37,987 nucleotides of DNA from Nitrospirota bacterium. GTDB taxonomy: Bacteria > Nitrospirota > Thermodesulfovibrionia > UBA6902. The notes beneath the pieces are model-generated. The model did not search any database, was not told the origin of the DNA, and worked only from the letters and a program-made list of their open reading frames with translations. The position numbers and the translations under genes were made by a program. Location of the stretch: the NCBI GenBank assembly GCA_016222905.1, contig JACRPZ010000039.1, positions 1-37,987 on the forward strand. Direction: 5' to 3'. Positions within the stretch are counted from its first letter, which is position 1. Each line of letters begins with the position of its first letter. Positions 8,426 to 16,231 of this stretch are shown here, in pieces.

Positions 8426-8817
8426 TATTTCAGTTTCACCTCTTCTTCAAGATACTTCTCATATTCCGTTGAGTCCATCAGGTCTTTTAGCTGGGACTCA
8501 TCAGTTATGTCTATCTTTACTATCCATCCCTTGCCGTAAGGGTCCTCATTGATTATTTCAGGCGAATCCGATAGCTCTTCGTTAAATGCGGTCACTGTAC
8601 CGCTTACAGGAGATATGACCGCCGAGGTTGCCTTTGTAGATTCTATCTGGGTCAGTTCAGTTCCCGCATCCACATTAGTCCCTGTCTCAGGCTCATCAAT
8701 GTAAACAATATCACCGAGAGATTCCTGCGCGTAGCCTGTTATTCCGACAGTCGCCTTCTTCCCCGATACCCTTGCCCAAGTATGCTCTTTGTGGTACATC
8801 ACATCATCTGGATTCAT
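8425..8817 (-). CDS. gcvH: Glycine cleavage system H protein (130 aa)
   Basis: Lipoyl carrier that shuttles the aminomethyl group between the P, T and L proteins. Family marks are the N-terminal HKEHTWARV, 'VGITGYAQESLGDIVYIDEP', the lipoylation site QIESTKATSAVISPVSGTV with its lysine, and the C-terminal EDPYGKGWIVKI. Length is standard and the sequence intact. ATG follows AAAAGGAGAAAAGATT. A strong sigma-70 promoter lies about 55 bases upstream. The 3' half of a tRNA-Leu lies just beyond it, so this gene is the first chromosomal gene next to the presumed integration scar. Confidence 0.97.
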   Translation of the reverse strand: MNPDDVMYHKEHTWARVSGKKATVGITGYAQESLGDIVYIDEPETGTNVDAGTELTQIESTKATSAVISPVSGTVTAFNEELSDSPEIINEDPYGKGWIVKIDITDESQLKDLMDSTEYEKYLEEEVKLK

Positions 8818-8872
8818 AATCTTTTCTCCTTTTGAATAATCTCTTTTGTGTTATTTTTAGTTGTAGTTAGTG

Positions 8873-8901
8873 ATTCTAAACATAGAGCTGTAATTTGTCA
8901 A
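8873..8901 (-). promoter_or_regulatory. Sigma-70 promoter of gcvH-lpdA
   Basis: On the minus strand TTGACA (8896-8901) and TAGAAT (8873-8878) are separated by 17 bases: a perfect -35, the optimal spacing and a near-consensus -10. It lies between the tRNA-Leu fragment and gcvH and would drive gcvH-lpdA and possibly the toxin-antitoxin pair behind them. Confidence 0.8.
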
Positions 8902-8932
8902 GAAGGCCGTTTAGATGCCCCTTTTTATCTAA

Positions 8933-8990
8933 TGGTGCCGGCGGTGGGAGTCGAACCCACACGAGCTTGCACTCACCTGATTTTGAGTCC
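8933..8990 (-). tRNA. tRNA-Leu(CAA), 3' half only (likely attachment-site scar)
   Basis: Reading the minus strand, the anticodon loop CTCAAAA (anticodon CAA), the 3' anticodon strand TCAGG, a long class II variable arm, a perfect T arm (GTGGG-TTCGACT-CCCAC), the 3' acceptor strand CGCCGGC, discriminator A and encoded CCA are all present. The sequence 5' of the loop is AT-rich and contains no D arm and no GCCGGCG acceptor strand, so the gene is incomplete and cannot yield a tRNA. Three-prime tRNA halves of this kind are the standard leftover of tyrosine-integrase insertion into a tRNA gene. The chromosomal side would be below 8933 and the inserted side above 8990. Confidence 0.85.
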
Positions 8991-9019
8991 GAAAAATAAT
9001 TTTTAGTATAGCATGAAAT

Positions 9020-9059
9020 CCTCTTGAAAGCATGAGATAATTCTTTGCTCTCAAGGAGG
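9020..9059 (-). repeat. Inverted repeat beside the tRNA-Leu fragment
   Basis: Arms CCTCTTGAAAGCA (9020-9032) and TGCTCTCAAGGAGG (9046-9059) pair with one bulge and one mismatch around a 13-base loop. It lies downstream of the SPASM gene and could be a weak terminator (a T-rich tract follows some 25 bases later) or part of an attachment site. The remaining 9060-9148 shows nothing I can support. Confidence 0.4.
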
Positions 9060-9148
9060 GGGGGTAATTAATCAGATGGGGTCAGGTGAAATCAGGCTGA
9101 ATGTAAATGGCGCGGGAACAAAATGGGCACAACAAATGAGGGACGGAT

Positions 9149-10021
9149 TTAACAATAAAAGCAGCATGCCGGGTCTTTCCTGTCAAATGTTTCCAGTAAA
9201 ATATAAGCCCTGCCTCTGCAGCCGCCTTTACAATTATCAACTATGGCGCATTCCCTGCATTCGTAAGGCGGAGCAATAAGCTCTTTTCTTATTTGCCGTC
9301 TTTTGACTGAGGAGAATATTTCTTTCAATGCTTCGGAGCAAAGATTGCCGAGCGTAACAGGCAGTAGCGGGCATGGTGTGACGTCCAGGTTATCAGCAAT
9401 ATAAATCATCGTGTTGGCTCCGTTACAGCCCATGCCTTCAAGATGCTCTCTTGTGAAAAAGACCTTCCATAAAAACGGGTCGTGCACCGTCAGCTTCAAC
9501 AGTTCCAATGGTATCTCTTTTAAAGCGTGTGCAAGCTGATCGACTTCACTATGAGCAGGATAAAATATTTCTCCTTCTTCAGCCCTCTGAATCGGAAACT
9601 CAAGCTCCTTTATCCGGTTCTTAATACAAAATGAAATAACAGCAGGGATTTCATGGAAGTTTTTTTTATTTAACGAGAAGGAAACATTGCCAATGATGTT
9701 ACCCGGTACGGATAGAAACTTCTCTACGGAATCCGTCTCAGTGAAAAGCGATATTCTGCGCTCAAGCAAATTCCTTATCATCGGCTTTTCAAGCGAGTCA
9801 TGATTTACTGTCAACCTGATCTTAATATTCGATCCGGCCAATTTGTCGAGAATGCCGCATACAGTTGCGCTTACAGGGTTTGAAAGGTCCCTGAGATTAA
9901 GGACAAATATTTTGCGCTTTATCAGCTCATCGCAAATATTGAAAATGACATCATCACTATGCCGGGATGAATTTATATCCCAGTAGACGATGAATGGATC
10001 TATCAAATTATCAGGACTCAT
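9149..10021 (-). CDS. GeoRSP-type SPASM protein with a degenerate radical SAM domain (290 aa)
   Basis: Partner protein of the radical SAM enzyme encoded just upstream. The barrel start is present (IVYWDINSS), but the CxxxCxxC that binds the SAM-cleaving iron-sulfur cluster and the GGGEPLL motif are missing, so it should not cleave SAM. The C-terminal SPASM domain is complete: cysteines in GCNGANTMIY, DVTPCPLLPV, ECRECAIVDNCKGGCRGRA and PACCFYC would bind auxiliary clusters. This layout fits the SPASM-only member of the GeoRSP system as defined in the TIGRFAM/NCBIfam collection. Its start overlaps the upstream gene by 11 bases, so the two are co-translated. It is the last gene of the long array before the tRNA-Leu scar. 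Confidence 0.8.
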   Translation of the reverse strand: MSPDNLIDPFIVYWDINSSRHSDDVIFNICDELIKRKIFVLNLRDLSNPVSATVCGILDKLAGSNIKIRLTVNHDSLEKPMIRNLLERRISLFTETDSVEKFLSVPGNIIGNVSFSLNKKNFHEIPAVISFCIKNRIKELEFPIQRAEEGEIFYPAHSEVDQLAHALKEIPLELLKLTVHDPFLWKVFFTREHLEGMGCNGANTMIYIADNLDVTPCPLLPVTLGNLCSEALKEIFSSVKRRQIRKELIAPPYECRECAIVDNCKGGCRGRAYILLETFDRKDPACCFYC

Positions 10022-11024
10022 GACGCCAGCAGTGCGGGTCAGGGTTGTTCATATCGCCGGTGAGTGCTATGGCGCGCGCGGTGCAGCCGCCCAAGCATTC
10101 TGTATAATGATCGCATGTGACGCACTTGCCTTTGGGAGTTTTCTTTCTCATCCTCTCCAGTACAGGAGAATTAATCCAGAGGTCTTTCAGGTCGTCTTTT
10201 ATAATGCTGCCTATCACCATAGGAATAAATCCGCAGGGAGTTATATCGCCGTTTGATTTGATATTCAATGAAAGCTTCCCGCAGATGCTTCCCTTTACCA
10301 TCGAATCGTTTTTATTCGCCCCCAACAAAGCAATAACAGGATCATCAAGAGAGATGTCAATGTCTTCTGTTTTGTGCTTCGCCTTTAGGGCATGAAGATA
10401 AAAGTCTCTCCATTCCTCAGCGGTCAAGTCCAATTTGTCTTTATTGGAATAACCGAGTCCCGAGCATTTGAAGTTATGGAAATTAAGATTCTTTACTTTA
10501 TTCTTAATTGCAAATTCAATTAATGCGTCGACATCATTGTGATTAATCTTGCAAATGACCGTTGATATAGAAGTCTCAATACCGGCTTCACTAAGGCAAG
10601 AAATAGCTTTAACGGCTCTTTCGTAACTGCCTTTAATACCACGAAAATTGTCATGTTTGTCAGGCATATGGCTGTCAATACTGATTCCGACTTTTGAAAA
10701 TCCGCTGTCTTTAAGCTCCGCGGCCTTCCCGCTATCAATTAAAAATCCATTACTGTTCATGGAAACCCTCATGCTGTTTTGTGAAGAAAACTTCGCTATC
10801 TCCATCAGGTCTTTTCTTAACAGAGGTTCTCCGCCGCCGAAGTTGATTGAAAGCACGCCTGCCTTTGCTACTCCCTCAATGCATTTGAAAAGCACGTTTA
10901 TATCGAGTTCATCAGAAGGGTCATTCCGGCTGTAGCAGTGGCTGCATTTAAAATTGCATTTATTCGTAACCGCCCAGTTGATCGTCAGCGGCGCGCCAGG
11001 AAGAAAGTCATCCATATCTGACAT
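10011..11024 (-). CDS. GeoRSP-type radical SAM/SPASM protein (337 aa)
   Basis: Catalytic radical SAM enzyme. Near the N-terminus TNKCNFKCSHCYSRND gives CxxxCxxC, followed by the SAM-binding NFGGGEPLLRKDL and 'VSMNSNGFLID'. The SPASM domain carries cysteines in SICGKLSLNI, DITPCGFIP, GKCVTCDHYTECLGGCTARA and PHCWRH, the full set for two auxiliary clusters. Enzymes of this class modify peptides (Cys thioether, C-C crosslinks and similar) or activate partner enzymes. It overlaps the PqqD-like gene by 17 bases and the SPASM-only gene by 11, the tight three-gene order of GeoRSP cassettes. The substrate is not established; two mini-genes in the same array are candidates. Confidence 0.9.
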   Translation of the reverse strand: MSDMDDFLPGAPLTINWAVTNKCNFKCSHCYSRNDPSDELDINVLFKCIEGVAKAGVLSINFGGGEPLLRKDLMEIAKFSSQNSMRVSMNSNGFLIDSGKAAELKDSGFSKVGISIDSHMPDKHDNFRGIKGSYERAVKAISCLSEAGIETSISTVICKINHNDVDALIEFAIKNKVKNLNFHNFKCSGLGYSNKDKLDLTAEEWRDFYLHALKAKHKTEDIDISLDDPVIALLGANKNDSMVKGSICGKLSLNIKSNGDITPCGFIPMVIGSIIKDDLKDLWINSPVLERMRKKTPKGKCVTCDHYTECLGGCTARAIALTGDMNNPDPHCWRHES

Positions 11025-11316
11025 ATCCCTTTTCCTTCAGCTCGGCGATAAACGCCTCTGCATCTTTCTTCAGAACTATTGGCTCGACATCGAATATCCC
11101 GGCAAGTTCGGAAACTATTTCGTCAAGCATACTGCCTTCGCATCTTTTCCATATCTCGGTTCCGAGTATATTAAGCGACAGCATCATCCCGTTAAGGTAT
11201 AAAACAGATGTGCCGATCTTTTCGACATCTTCTCCTTTTTCCAGTCCTTCATAAGCCCGCGATTTGTATTCGTCCTCTTCCCTCCACATGACGTCAGGAT
11301 TCCTGAATATCTTCAT
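11008..11316 (-). CDS. PqqD-like protein, RiPP recognition element (102 aa)
   Basis: A small winged-helix protein of the PqqD fold, which in RiPP pathways binds the leader of a precursor peptide and presents it to the radical SAM enzyme. The family pattern is visible: 'VLYLNGMMLSLNILGTEIWK' then RCEGSMLDEIVSELAGIF, followed by a C-terminal helix FIAELKEKGYV. The start shares a base with the cupin stop and the end overlaps the radical SAM gene by 17 bases. Its presence is the main reason to look for a peptide substrate. Confidence 0.85.
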   Translation of the reverse strand: MKIFRNPDVMWREEDEYKSRAYEGLEKGEDVEKIGTSVLYLNGMMLSLNILGTEIWKRCEGSMLDEIVSELAGIFDVEPIVLKKDAEAFIAELKEKGYVRYG

Positions 11317-11642
11317 CAGTCTCCCACTGCTGTAAAAGACGCAATGACAAGGTTTTCATTTGACGAATTGCGTATAGCATGATCAACAAGGGGCTGAACG
11401 ACAACGATCTTACCGTTTCCGATCACCTGCTTCTCTCCTGCTATCGTGAATTCACCCTGACCCTCCATAACTATCCAGAGATGGTTATCGTGATGAGTAT
11501 GGGTTGTAATCTCCTGTCCGGGTTTCATGCAAATAAGGTTAATCTTTGCGTGTTTGTCCGACCATATTGTTTCCATGTGACGCTTTGCGTCATCAAACTT
11601 CTTGAGCTGATTAATATCCAAGATCAATGCCTTGTTCTTCAT
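11316..11642 (-). CDS. Single-domain cupin protein (108 aa)
   Basis: A small beta-barrel metal-binding protein. The two cupin motifs are clear: 'GQEITTHTHHDNHLWIVMEG' supplies three histidines and a glutamate, and PLVDHAIRNSS supplies the last histidine. It could be a sugar-nucleotide or small-molecule isomerase or dioxygenase, or a ligand sensor; the sequence does not decide. I start it at 11642 (MKNKALILD), because TTGGAGGCAATT lies directly before that ATG. A longer in-frame start at 11702 has no such site. It abuts the PqqD-like gene and may belong to the cassette. Confidence 0.85.
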   Translation of the reverse strand: MKNKALILDINQLKKFDDAKRHMETIWSDKHAKINLICMKPGQEITTHTHHDNHLWIVMEGQGEFTIAGEKQVIGNGKIVVVQPLVDHAIRNSSNENLVIASFTAVGD

Positions 11643-11712
11643 AATTGCCTCCAAGTGATTTGTTTTTGTAAAATTTATATGCCAACAGTTCCTGAATGGC
11701 ACTATCAGGAAG

Positions 11713-13620
11713 CTACTTTATCTTTCTGAAAAATTCTTCAAGAATATCTGAAACCCTGTTAAAGAGATGGAATGATGCAGATACTTGAAGTTCGTCGCTA
11801 TTATTGACTGTACCCCCGAATGTAACCCCAAACCTGGAAGCCAGACTGTTGACAGCAGTCAGATCATTTATTCCATCCTGATGTTTCCCTGCCACAATCA
11901 ATATGCTCTTCCCATCATTTGAAAATCTTGTAATCGTCTCCAGTTCAGCATCAGAAAAATTATTTTCTGAGCCTGTTCCCCCAAAAAGAACCCATACCTG
12001 ACTGTATCCCTCAAGCAGTGAATCTGTGACTTCTGGATTTTCTTTCCCGTCTGTTAACTTTACTGTAAAACTGTCTTTATTCTCAAGGCTCTCACCGGTA
12101 AGAAAACTGAAAACATTTACGTCAGTGCCCTGTCCGCCGGATGCCTTGTATATTAAAATGTTTTTCCTGCTCTCCGACACATTGTTCTCTTCCAGCCATA
12201 CAGCGACATTTCTTATATACCTGTTGTTATCATATTTGTCTGCTGAACTGTTCAGAAACCTCTCACTTCCTGAATCAAAGAGAATGCCGCCTTGCCCTTC
12301 GACAGGATTAGTATAAGTAGCAATAATTCCTTTTCCACCGGGGTCCATAACAATTCTTACATTCCTGTCATTATGAGCTTTGGTAATAACTGCTGAATTA
12401 CCTCCGGAGATTGACCTGACACCCTGTAGAACAGGATTGCCCATGTCTACATACGGGGTGAACACGAAGTGCTGAAACCCATAGGCGAGCATGATCGTGC
12501 CGGCAATACATATGAACATGTACAAAAAGAACACCCTCTTCTTGAAAATCGACCAGAACATTAACATGGTAGGAAGTGCCGTCACCGGGCCGCCAATAAG
12601 AAACGCCAGTCCTGCTCCGCCGTTCATGGTGCCGTCAAGCGTGCTTTTGATATGGGAGAGAATACTTGACGCACTGATCTGGTGCAGGAACAAAGGGACA
12701 GAGCCAAGTGTGACCCAAACGACGCTGAGACTATTTTCCTGACCGAAAAGTTTATATATCCACTCATACGGCATGTATCTCTGAACAATGCTTCCTGTGG
12801 CGACCCCTATGAGAACATATTTCCCCACAAGCCAGAGCATCTCTGATGACTTTGCCAGGAAGATGATGAACATATTGCCGGTTTTGGCTGCTATCCTGTT
12901 GCCGAACTTCTCCTTGCAGCCGCACCTGAGGCGTTCGTCAGGGTAATGCTCATCATGAAAATCTCCTCTCGGCACAGACCCTTCTATGAAAATGCTCTCT
13001 GTCTGAAAGCCTTTATTCCTGATGAGGTGGGTAAGCACTCCGGCAAAGATACCTAACAGGAATGCTGCGACCGTCCTTATTACAGTCCATTCAGTGCCCA
13101 GGTCATTAAGGGAGAGCAGATAAGTTGACGGGCTCATCAAAGGGGAAGTGACAAGAAGAGCCATTACAGGCGCTAACGGCAGACCCGCAAACAGCAGACT
13201 GATCGCTGTTGTCAAAGTACCGCATGCGCACAAGGGAGTAAATATACCTATGAACGCTGCCAGAAAAATACTGGAAAAACCATACCTGTTGAGGGTCCTT
13301 TGAAGTTTGATCGCGAGCTTGTAAGTGCGGATAAATCCGGCCAGAAACACCCCGATAAGAAAATACGGGAACACATCTTTCAACTCCTCCAGCATTCCAT
13401 GCCCGCTGAATACCATGTCCCAGATTTCACTTCCAAGGATAATGGGGAATGGTTCTTTTAGGAGATCGGGACTTACGGCCTGACCGGTTGGGCCGTAGAC
13501 CCAGACATGCCAGACTATCAGCGCAAAAGACGCAAATACCATGAACAGCAGCATCCTGTTTGCTGAGCGGGAAGGCGTTCCATGAATCCGGCACTCATCA
13601 TCTTTTTTTTGATTTATCAT
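11713..13620 (-). CDS. SO_0444/ArsP-type permease fused to a C-terminal GldG-like soluble domain (635 aa)
   Basis: The N-terminal 390 residues form a DUF318-type (PF03773) permease with about 8-10 membrane helices. Landmarks are PLCACGTLTTAISLLFAG, VTSPLMSPSTYLLSL, a Cys-containing cytoplasmic loop RCGCKEKFG, and in the second half VPLFLHQISASSILSHI and GGPVTALPTMLMFW. Relatives export arsenicals, copper/zinc or organic metal compounds. The C-terminal 240 residues are soluble ('ILIYKASGGQGTDVNVFSF', 'YSQVWVLFGGTGSENNFSDAELETI') and look like a GldG/DUF4350-type domain that detects or binds a ligand outside the membrane. That fusion is unusual for the family. It lies 27 bases after the YedE gene. 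Confidence 0.75.
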   Translation of the reverse strand: MINQKKDDECRIHGTPSRSANRMLLFMVFASFALIVWHVWVYGPTGQAVSPDLLKEPFPIILGSEIWDMVFSGHGMLEELKDVFPYFLIGVFLAGFIRTYKLAIKLQRTLNRYGFSSIFLAAFIGIFTPLCACGTLTTAISLLFAGLPLAPVMALLVTSPLMSPSTYLLSLNDLGTEWTVIRTVAAFLLGIFAGVLTHLIRNKGFQTESIFIEGSVPRGDFHDEHYPDERLRCGCKEKFGNRIAAKTGNMFIIFLAKSSEMLWLVGKYVLIGVATGSIVQRYMPYEWIYKLFGQENSLSVVWVTLGSVPLFLHQISASSILSHIKSTLDGTMNGGAGLAFLIGGPVTALPTMLMFWSIFKKRVFFLYMFICIAGTIMLAYGFQHFVFTPYVDMGNPVLQGVRSISGGNSAVITKAHNDRNVRIVMDPGGKGIIATYTNPVEGQGGILFDSGSERFLNSSADKYDNNRYIRNVAVWLEENNVSESRKNILIYKASGGQGTDVNVFSFLTGESLENKDSFTVKLTDGKENPEVTDSLLEGYSQVWVLFGGTGSENNFSDAELETITRFSNDGKSILIVAGKHQDGINDLTAVNSLASRFGVTFGGTVNNSDELQVSASFHLFNRVSDILEEFFRKIK

Positions 13621-13647
13621 GTTAATCGATTTTATTAAGTACTGAGA

Positions 13648-14754
13648 TCAATCCAATCCCGTCTGATATTCAGGCGCAAGGCCTTTATCTCTTTCACGAT
13701 AAAGCAGCCCAGCAGCAAACAGGAAAATAAACCCGGCTAAAACCGTGATCTTCCCCCAGAATGGAACCGCAGTAGAGGTCGCCGCGATTCCCCAATTCTG
13801 CACAAGCGCTCCGCCGACAAGCATACCCATAACCGCTGCACCTGCATCGGTGTCGCCCTGTCCGGAGAGTACTAACTGTCTTAGCGGGCATCCCTTAATA
13901 AGAACAGAGCCGAAGCCGACAAGCCCCATGCCGAGAGCATCCCATAAATAATTTTCAGATGAACCCGCCATTACAGCAGCATTAAAAGAGAATTGACCGG
14001 TAAGTAAATTCGCAAACAGCGCAGTCAGGAAGAATGCTCCTATAGCCACCAAAAGCCCCGATGATTTAGGGCAGTTGTAAACTTCTTTCGGCCCCCACAA
14101 TAACAATCTTGCCAGTCCGCCTGTAACGCAAAAGCCTGATATTTGAGCGAATGCTCCTATAAGCAGGCCGAATAATAATGACATCCATACCGGCGCATGA
14201 AGCGCAGCAGAACCCTTTGTGCTTGTATTTATGAACGGGGCCTTAAATATAAGCAGGACAAAAAGTACAAACATTAGAACTGGAATGATAAAACCGTTTG
14301 CACGCTGCGCATCTGACGGCCTTCCGAGCCTGAAACCTCGTTCAAGAAACTGCAAACCTGTCCACACACCAGCTGCAAGACCTATAACACCGGTTAGGGC
14401 TGAAAAATCTCCGGCAGATATTCGCAATATTAATTTTATCGGACAGCCGATGAATACCGAGCAGCCTATAATCAGAAAGACCCCGATAAAAAATCTTAGA
14501 AGCGGGGAACTGCCGGAAGTCACTTTAAATTCTTTTGTGAAAAGAGAAGTGAAAAATGAACCCAGCACAAATGCGATTATTTCCGGCCTGATGTACTGCA
14601 TCCTTATATCATCGTGAAGTCCGACGGCCCCGGCTATATTTCTCATGAAGCATGAGACACATATACCGGTGTTCGGCGGGTTGCCGAAGTAAGAAAGCAG
14701 AACCGCTCCTATGCCGAGCATGCTGCCGGTTATTATGAATTTTGCTTTACCCAC
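13648..14754 (-). CDS. yedE: YedE-family putative selenium/sulfur transporter (368 aa)
   Basis: A polytopic membrane protein of the YeeE/YedE family (about 10 helices). The opening FGNPPNTGICVSCFMRNIAG followed by AVGLHDDIRMQYIRPEI is the signature of the YedE subgroup linked to selenium metabolism (TIGR04112 in my memory). Further conserved spots are IGCPIKLILRISAGD, 'FAQISGFCVTGGLARLLLWG' and LIKGCPLRQLVLSGQGD, with the pore cysteines used for thiosulfate-like ions in YeeE. The cargo here could be a selenium or sulfur compound. No selD or selenoprotein factors are in the window. It overlaps the upstream TPR gene by 8 bases. Confidence 0.85.
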   Translation of the reverse strand: MGKAKFIITGSMLGIGAVLLSYFGNPPNTGICVSCFMRNIAGAVGLHDDIRMQYIRPEIIAFVLGSFFTSLFTKEFKVTSGSSPLLRFFIGVFLIIGCSVFIGCPIKLILRISAGDFSALTGVIGLAAGVWTGLQFLERGFRLGRPSDAQRANGFIIPVLMFVLFVLLIFKAPFINTSTKGSAALHAPVWMSLLFGLLIGAFAQISGFCVTGGLARLLLWGPKEVYNCPKSSGLLVAIGAFFLTALFANLLTGQFSFNAAVMAGSSENYLWDALGMGLVGFGSVLIKGCPLRQLVLSGQGDTDAGAAVMGMLVGGALVQNWGIAATSTAVPFWGKITVLAGFIFLFAAGLLYRERDKGLAPEYQTGLD

Positions 14755-15271
14755 AAGCCCCCGCCATCTTCTTTAAGAGGTAATACATATTTTTTTTTGC
14801 CGCCTTCAGTTCCTGATCATCCGGTCTTTTTGACAGCATGTCATTTATCTTCAACTTCGCTTCTTCAATCGCGATCTTTATTTTGTAACCCTGAAATACA
14901 GGTGTCTTCTTATCGAGGTAATCTGGATTCAGGTCCACCGCTTCTTTATAAAGATAAAGCGCATGTATCGTATCCTGCCTCCTCATCATAACATCACCCA
15001 TCAGCATATAAAGTTCCCCATCGTAAGGATATTTCTTTAGAAGCTCGTTCAGAAGAGTTTCTGCCTTCAGGAGATTGTCCGCCTCTATCATACTCTTGAG
15101 TATTTTGGTCTGATCGTCTGAAATTTCAGTCGCCTCAGCCGTGTTTCTTGCATTAATTAATGAACGATTAATATTATTCCCTGGCACACTGCGGTGTTCA
15201 GCGCTGACAACCGCAATGGCGGCGATAAATATAAGGATAAAGATTAAAGATAATTTGTCCAGCTTATCCAT
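14747..15271 (-). CDS. Membrane-anchored TPR protein (174 aa)
   Basis: An N-terminal hydrophobic segment (LSLIFILIFIAAIAVVSA) serves as signal peptide or anchor. The soluble part has about two TPR units: 'LLKAETLLNELLKKYPYDGE' and 'LYMLMGDVMMRRQDTIHALY', ending LYKEAVDLNPDY. It is probably a periplasmic assembly or scaffold factor. TPR proteins of the CcmH/NrfG kind help present apocytochromes for haem attachment, which would fit the cytochrome-rich array, but this is inference. It sits between the PhnD-like lipoprotein (42-base gap) and the YedE gene (8-base overlap). Confidence 0.7.
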   Translation of the reverse strand: MDKLDKLSLIFILIFIAAIAVVSAEHRSVPGNNINRSLINARNTAEATEISDDQTKILKSMIEADNLLKAETLLNELLKKYPYDGELYMLMGDVMMRRQDTIHALYLYKEAVDLNPDYLDKKTPVFQGYKIKIAIEEAKLKINDMLSKRPDDQELKAAKKNMYYLLKKMAGACG

Positions 15272-15313
15272 GATAAAGTCCGTTCCGGCGCATTCTATTG
15301 CATGCGTTTATTT

Positions 15314-16213
15314 TTAATACTTCTGATACGGCGGCATGTTAGTACGTTTTGCTATGTCCCTGACGATGTTATAATCCTCGTCCTTCATGCCTTCGAACCC
15401 GTCAAGCCTCGCCCTTTTGAGAACTTTCACGACCTCACCGTCTATCTCAACCGTGTCCTCATTCTTCAATTCCATCAGGGCCTTCTTCAGTGCATTGGCA
15501 AGCAATTCGTTCGTCTTCTGCGCTGTGCCGAAAGTGCAATAAGGGATAGGATCTCCTTCTGCAACAATCCTGAAGTCTTCGCGATTGATCTTGCCTTCTT
15601 CTATCATCCTCTCAAAATCAAGCATCTGAAAAGCGCCTGCGTCATACTTGCCGTAAAGAACGCTGTAAATGATCTTCTCGTGTTTATACGTTCCGGTCGG
15701 TATGGTATAAGATGAAAGATCATCTTCCGGATCAATTCCATCTTTGAGCATAAGGTCGTACTGCTGCAAATATCCTGTCGGCGCGAGCATCGGGCCGAAG
15801 ACCATACTCTTTCCCTTCAGATCTTTGACCGTATTGATACCGCTGTCCTTCCTTGTGACGATAGCTCCGCTTGATCTTGCGCCGAGCCCCCCCTGCTTAT
15901 CCGCTGTCAACGCCCTTACCCCGTGATATCTGTTCAAAATTATGTAAAGCAGAGAATTGGTGTGCGTAAAATCCAGCTTTTCGACCTCGCTGGTAAAGCT
16001 GGTAGTATCTATCGCCAATGCCTCGGTCTTTACTCCAAGTTTTTTACCTAAATAAGCTGTCAGCGGCCTGAACCTGTAAAGCGTCTCTTCCTCGCTGTTG
16101 CAGATCATGTAACCTATCCTGTAAACCTTTTCGTCTTTAGTTAAAGAAGGAGACTGCTGACAGGATAAAGAAATTATAATTAATATGATGGGCAACCGTT
16201 TAATAAATTTCAT
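15314..16213 (-). CDS. PhnD-like periplasmic substrate-binding lipoprotein (299 aa)
   Basis: A lipoprotein signal (LPIILIIISLSCQQSP) with the lipid-modified cysteine at residue 18. The mature part follows the PhnD/phosphate-phosphite-phosphonate-binding pattern: 'YRIGYMICNSEEETLYRFRP' then LTAYLGKKLG, a hinge VTRKDSGINTVKDLKGKSM, 'GPMLAPTGYLQQYDLMLKDG' and 'YSVLYGKYDAGAFQMLDFER'. No ABC permease or ATPase is nearby, so it probably acts alone as a binding protein or sensor. PhnD-like proteins are common beside multihaem cytochrome and redox clusters, and their ligand there is unclear. It starts 18 bases after the ResB-like gene. Confidence 0.8.
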   Translation of the reverse strand: MKFIKRLPIILIIISLSCQQSPSLTKDEKVYRIGYMICNSEEETLYRFRPLTAYLGKKLGVKTEALAIDTTSFTSEVEKLDFTHTNSLLYIILNRYHGVRALTADKQGGLGARSSGAIVTRKDSGINTVKDLKGKSMVFGPMLAPTGYLQQYDLMLKDGIDPEDDLSSYTIPTGTYKHEKIIYSVLYGKYDAGAFQMLDFERMIEEGKINREDFRIVAEGDPIPYCTFGTAQKTNELLANALKKALMELKNEDTVEIDGEVVKVLKRARLDGFEGMKDEDYNIVRDIAKRTNMPPYQKY

Positions 16214-16231
16214 TTTGTATTTCCTCTCCCG

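Noticed and set aside
9076-9279. A plus-strand 67-codon frame near the tRNA-Leu fragment
   Set aside because: Half of it is antisense to the conserved SPASM cysteine region; no ribosome binding site and no similarity I recognise.
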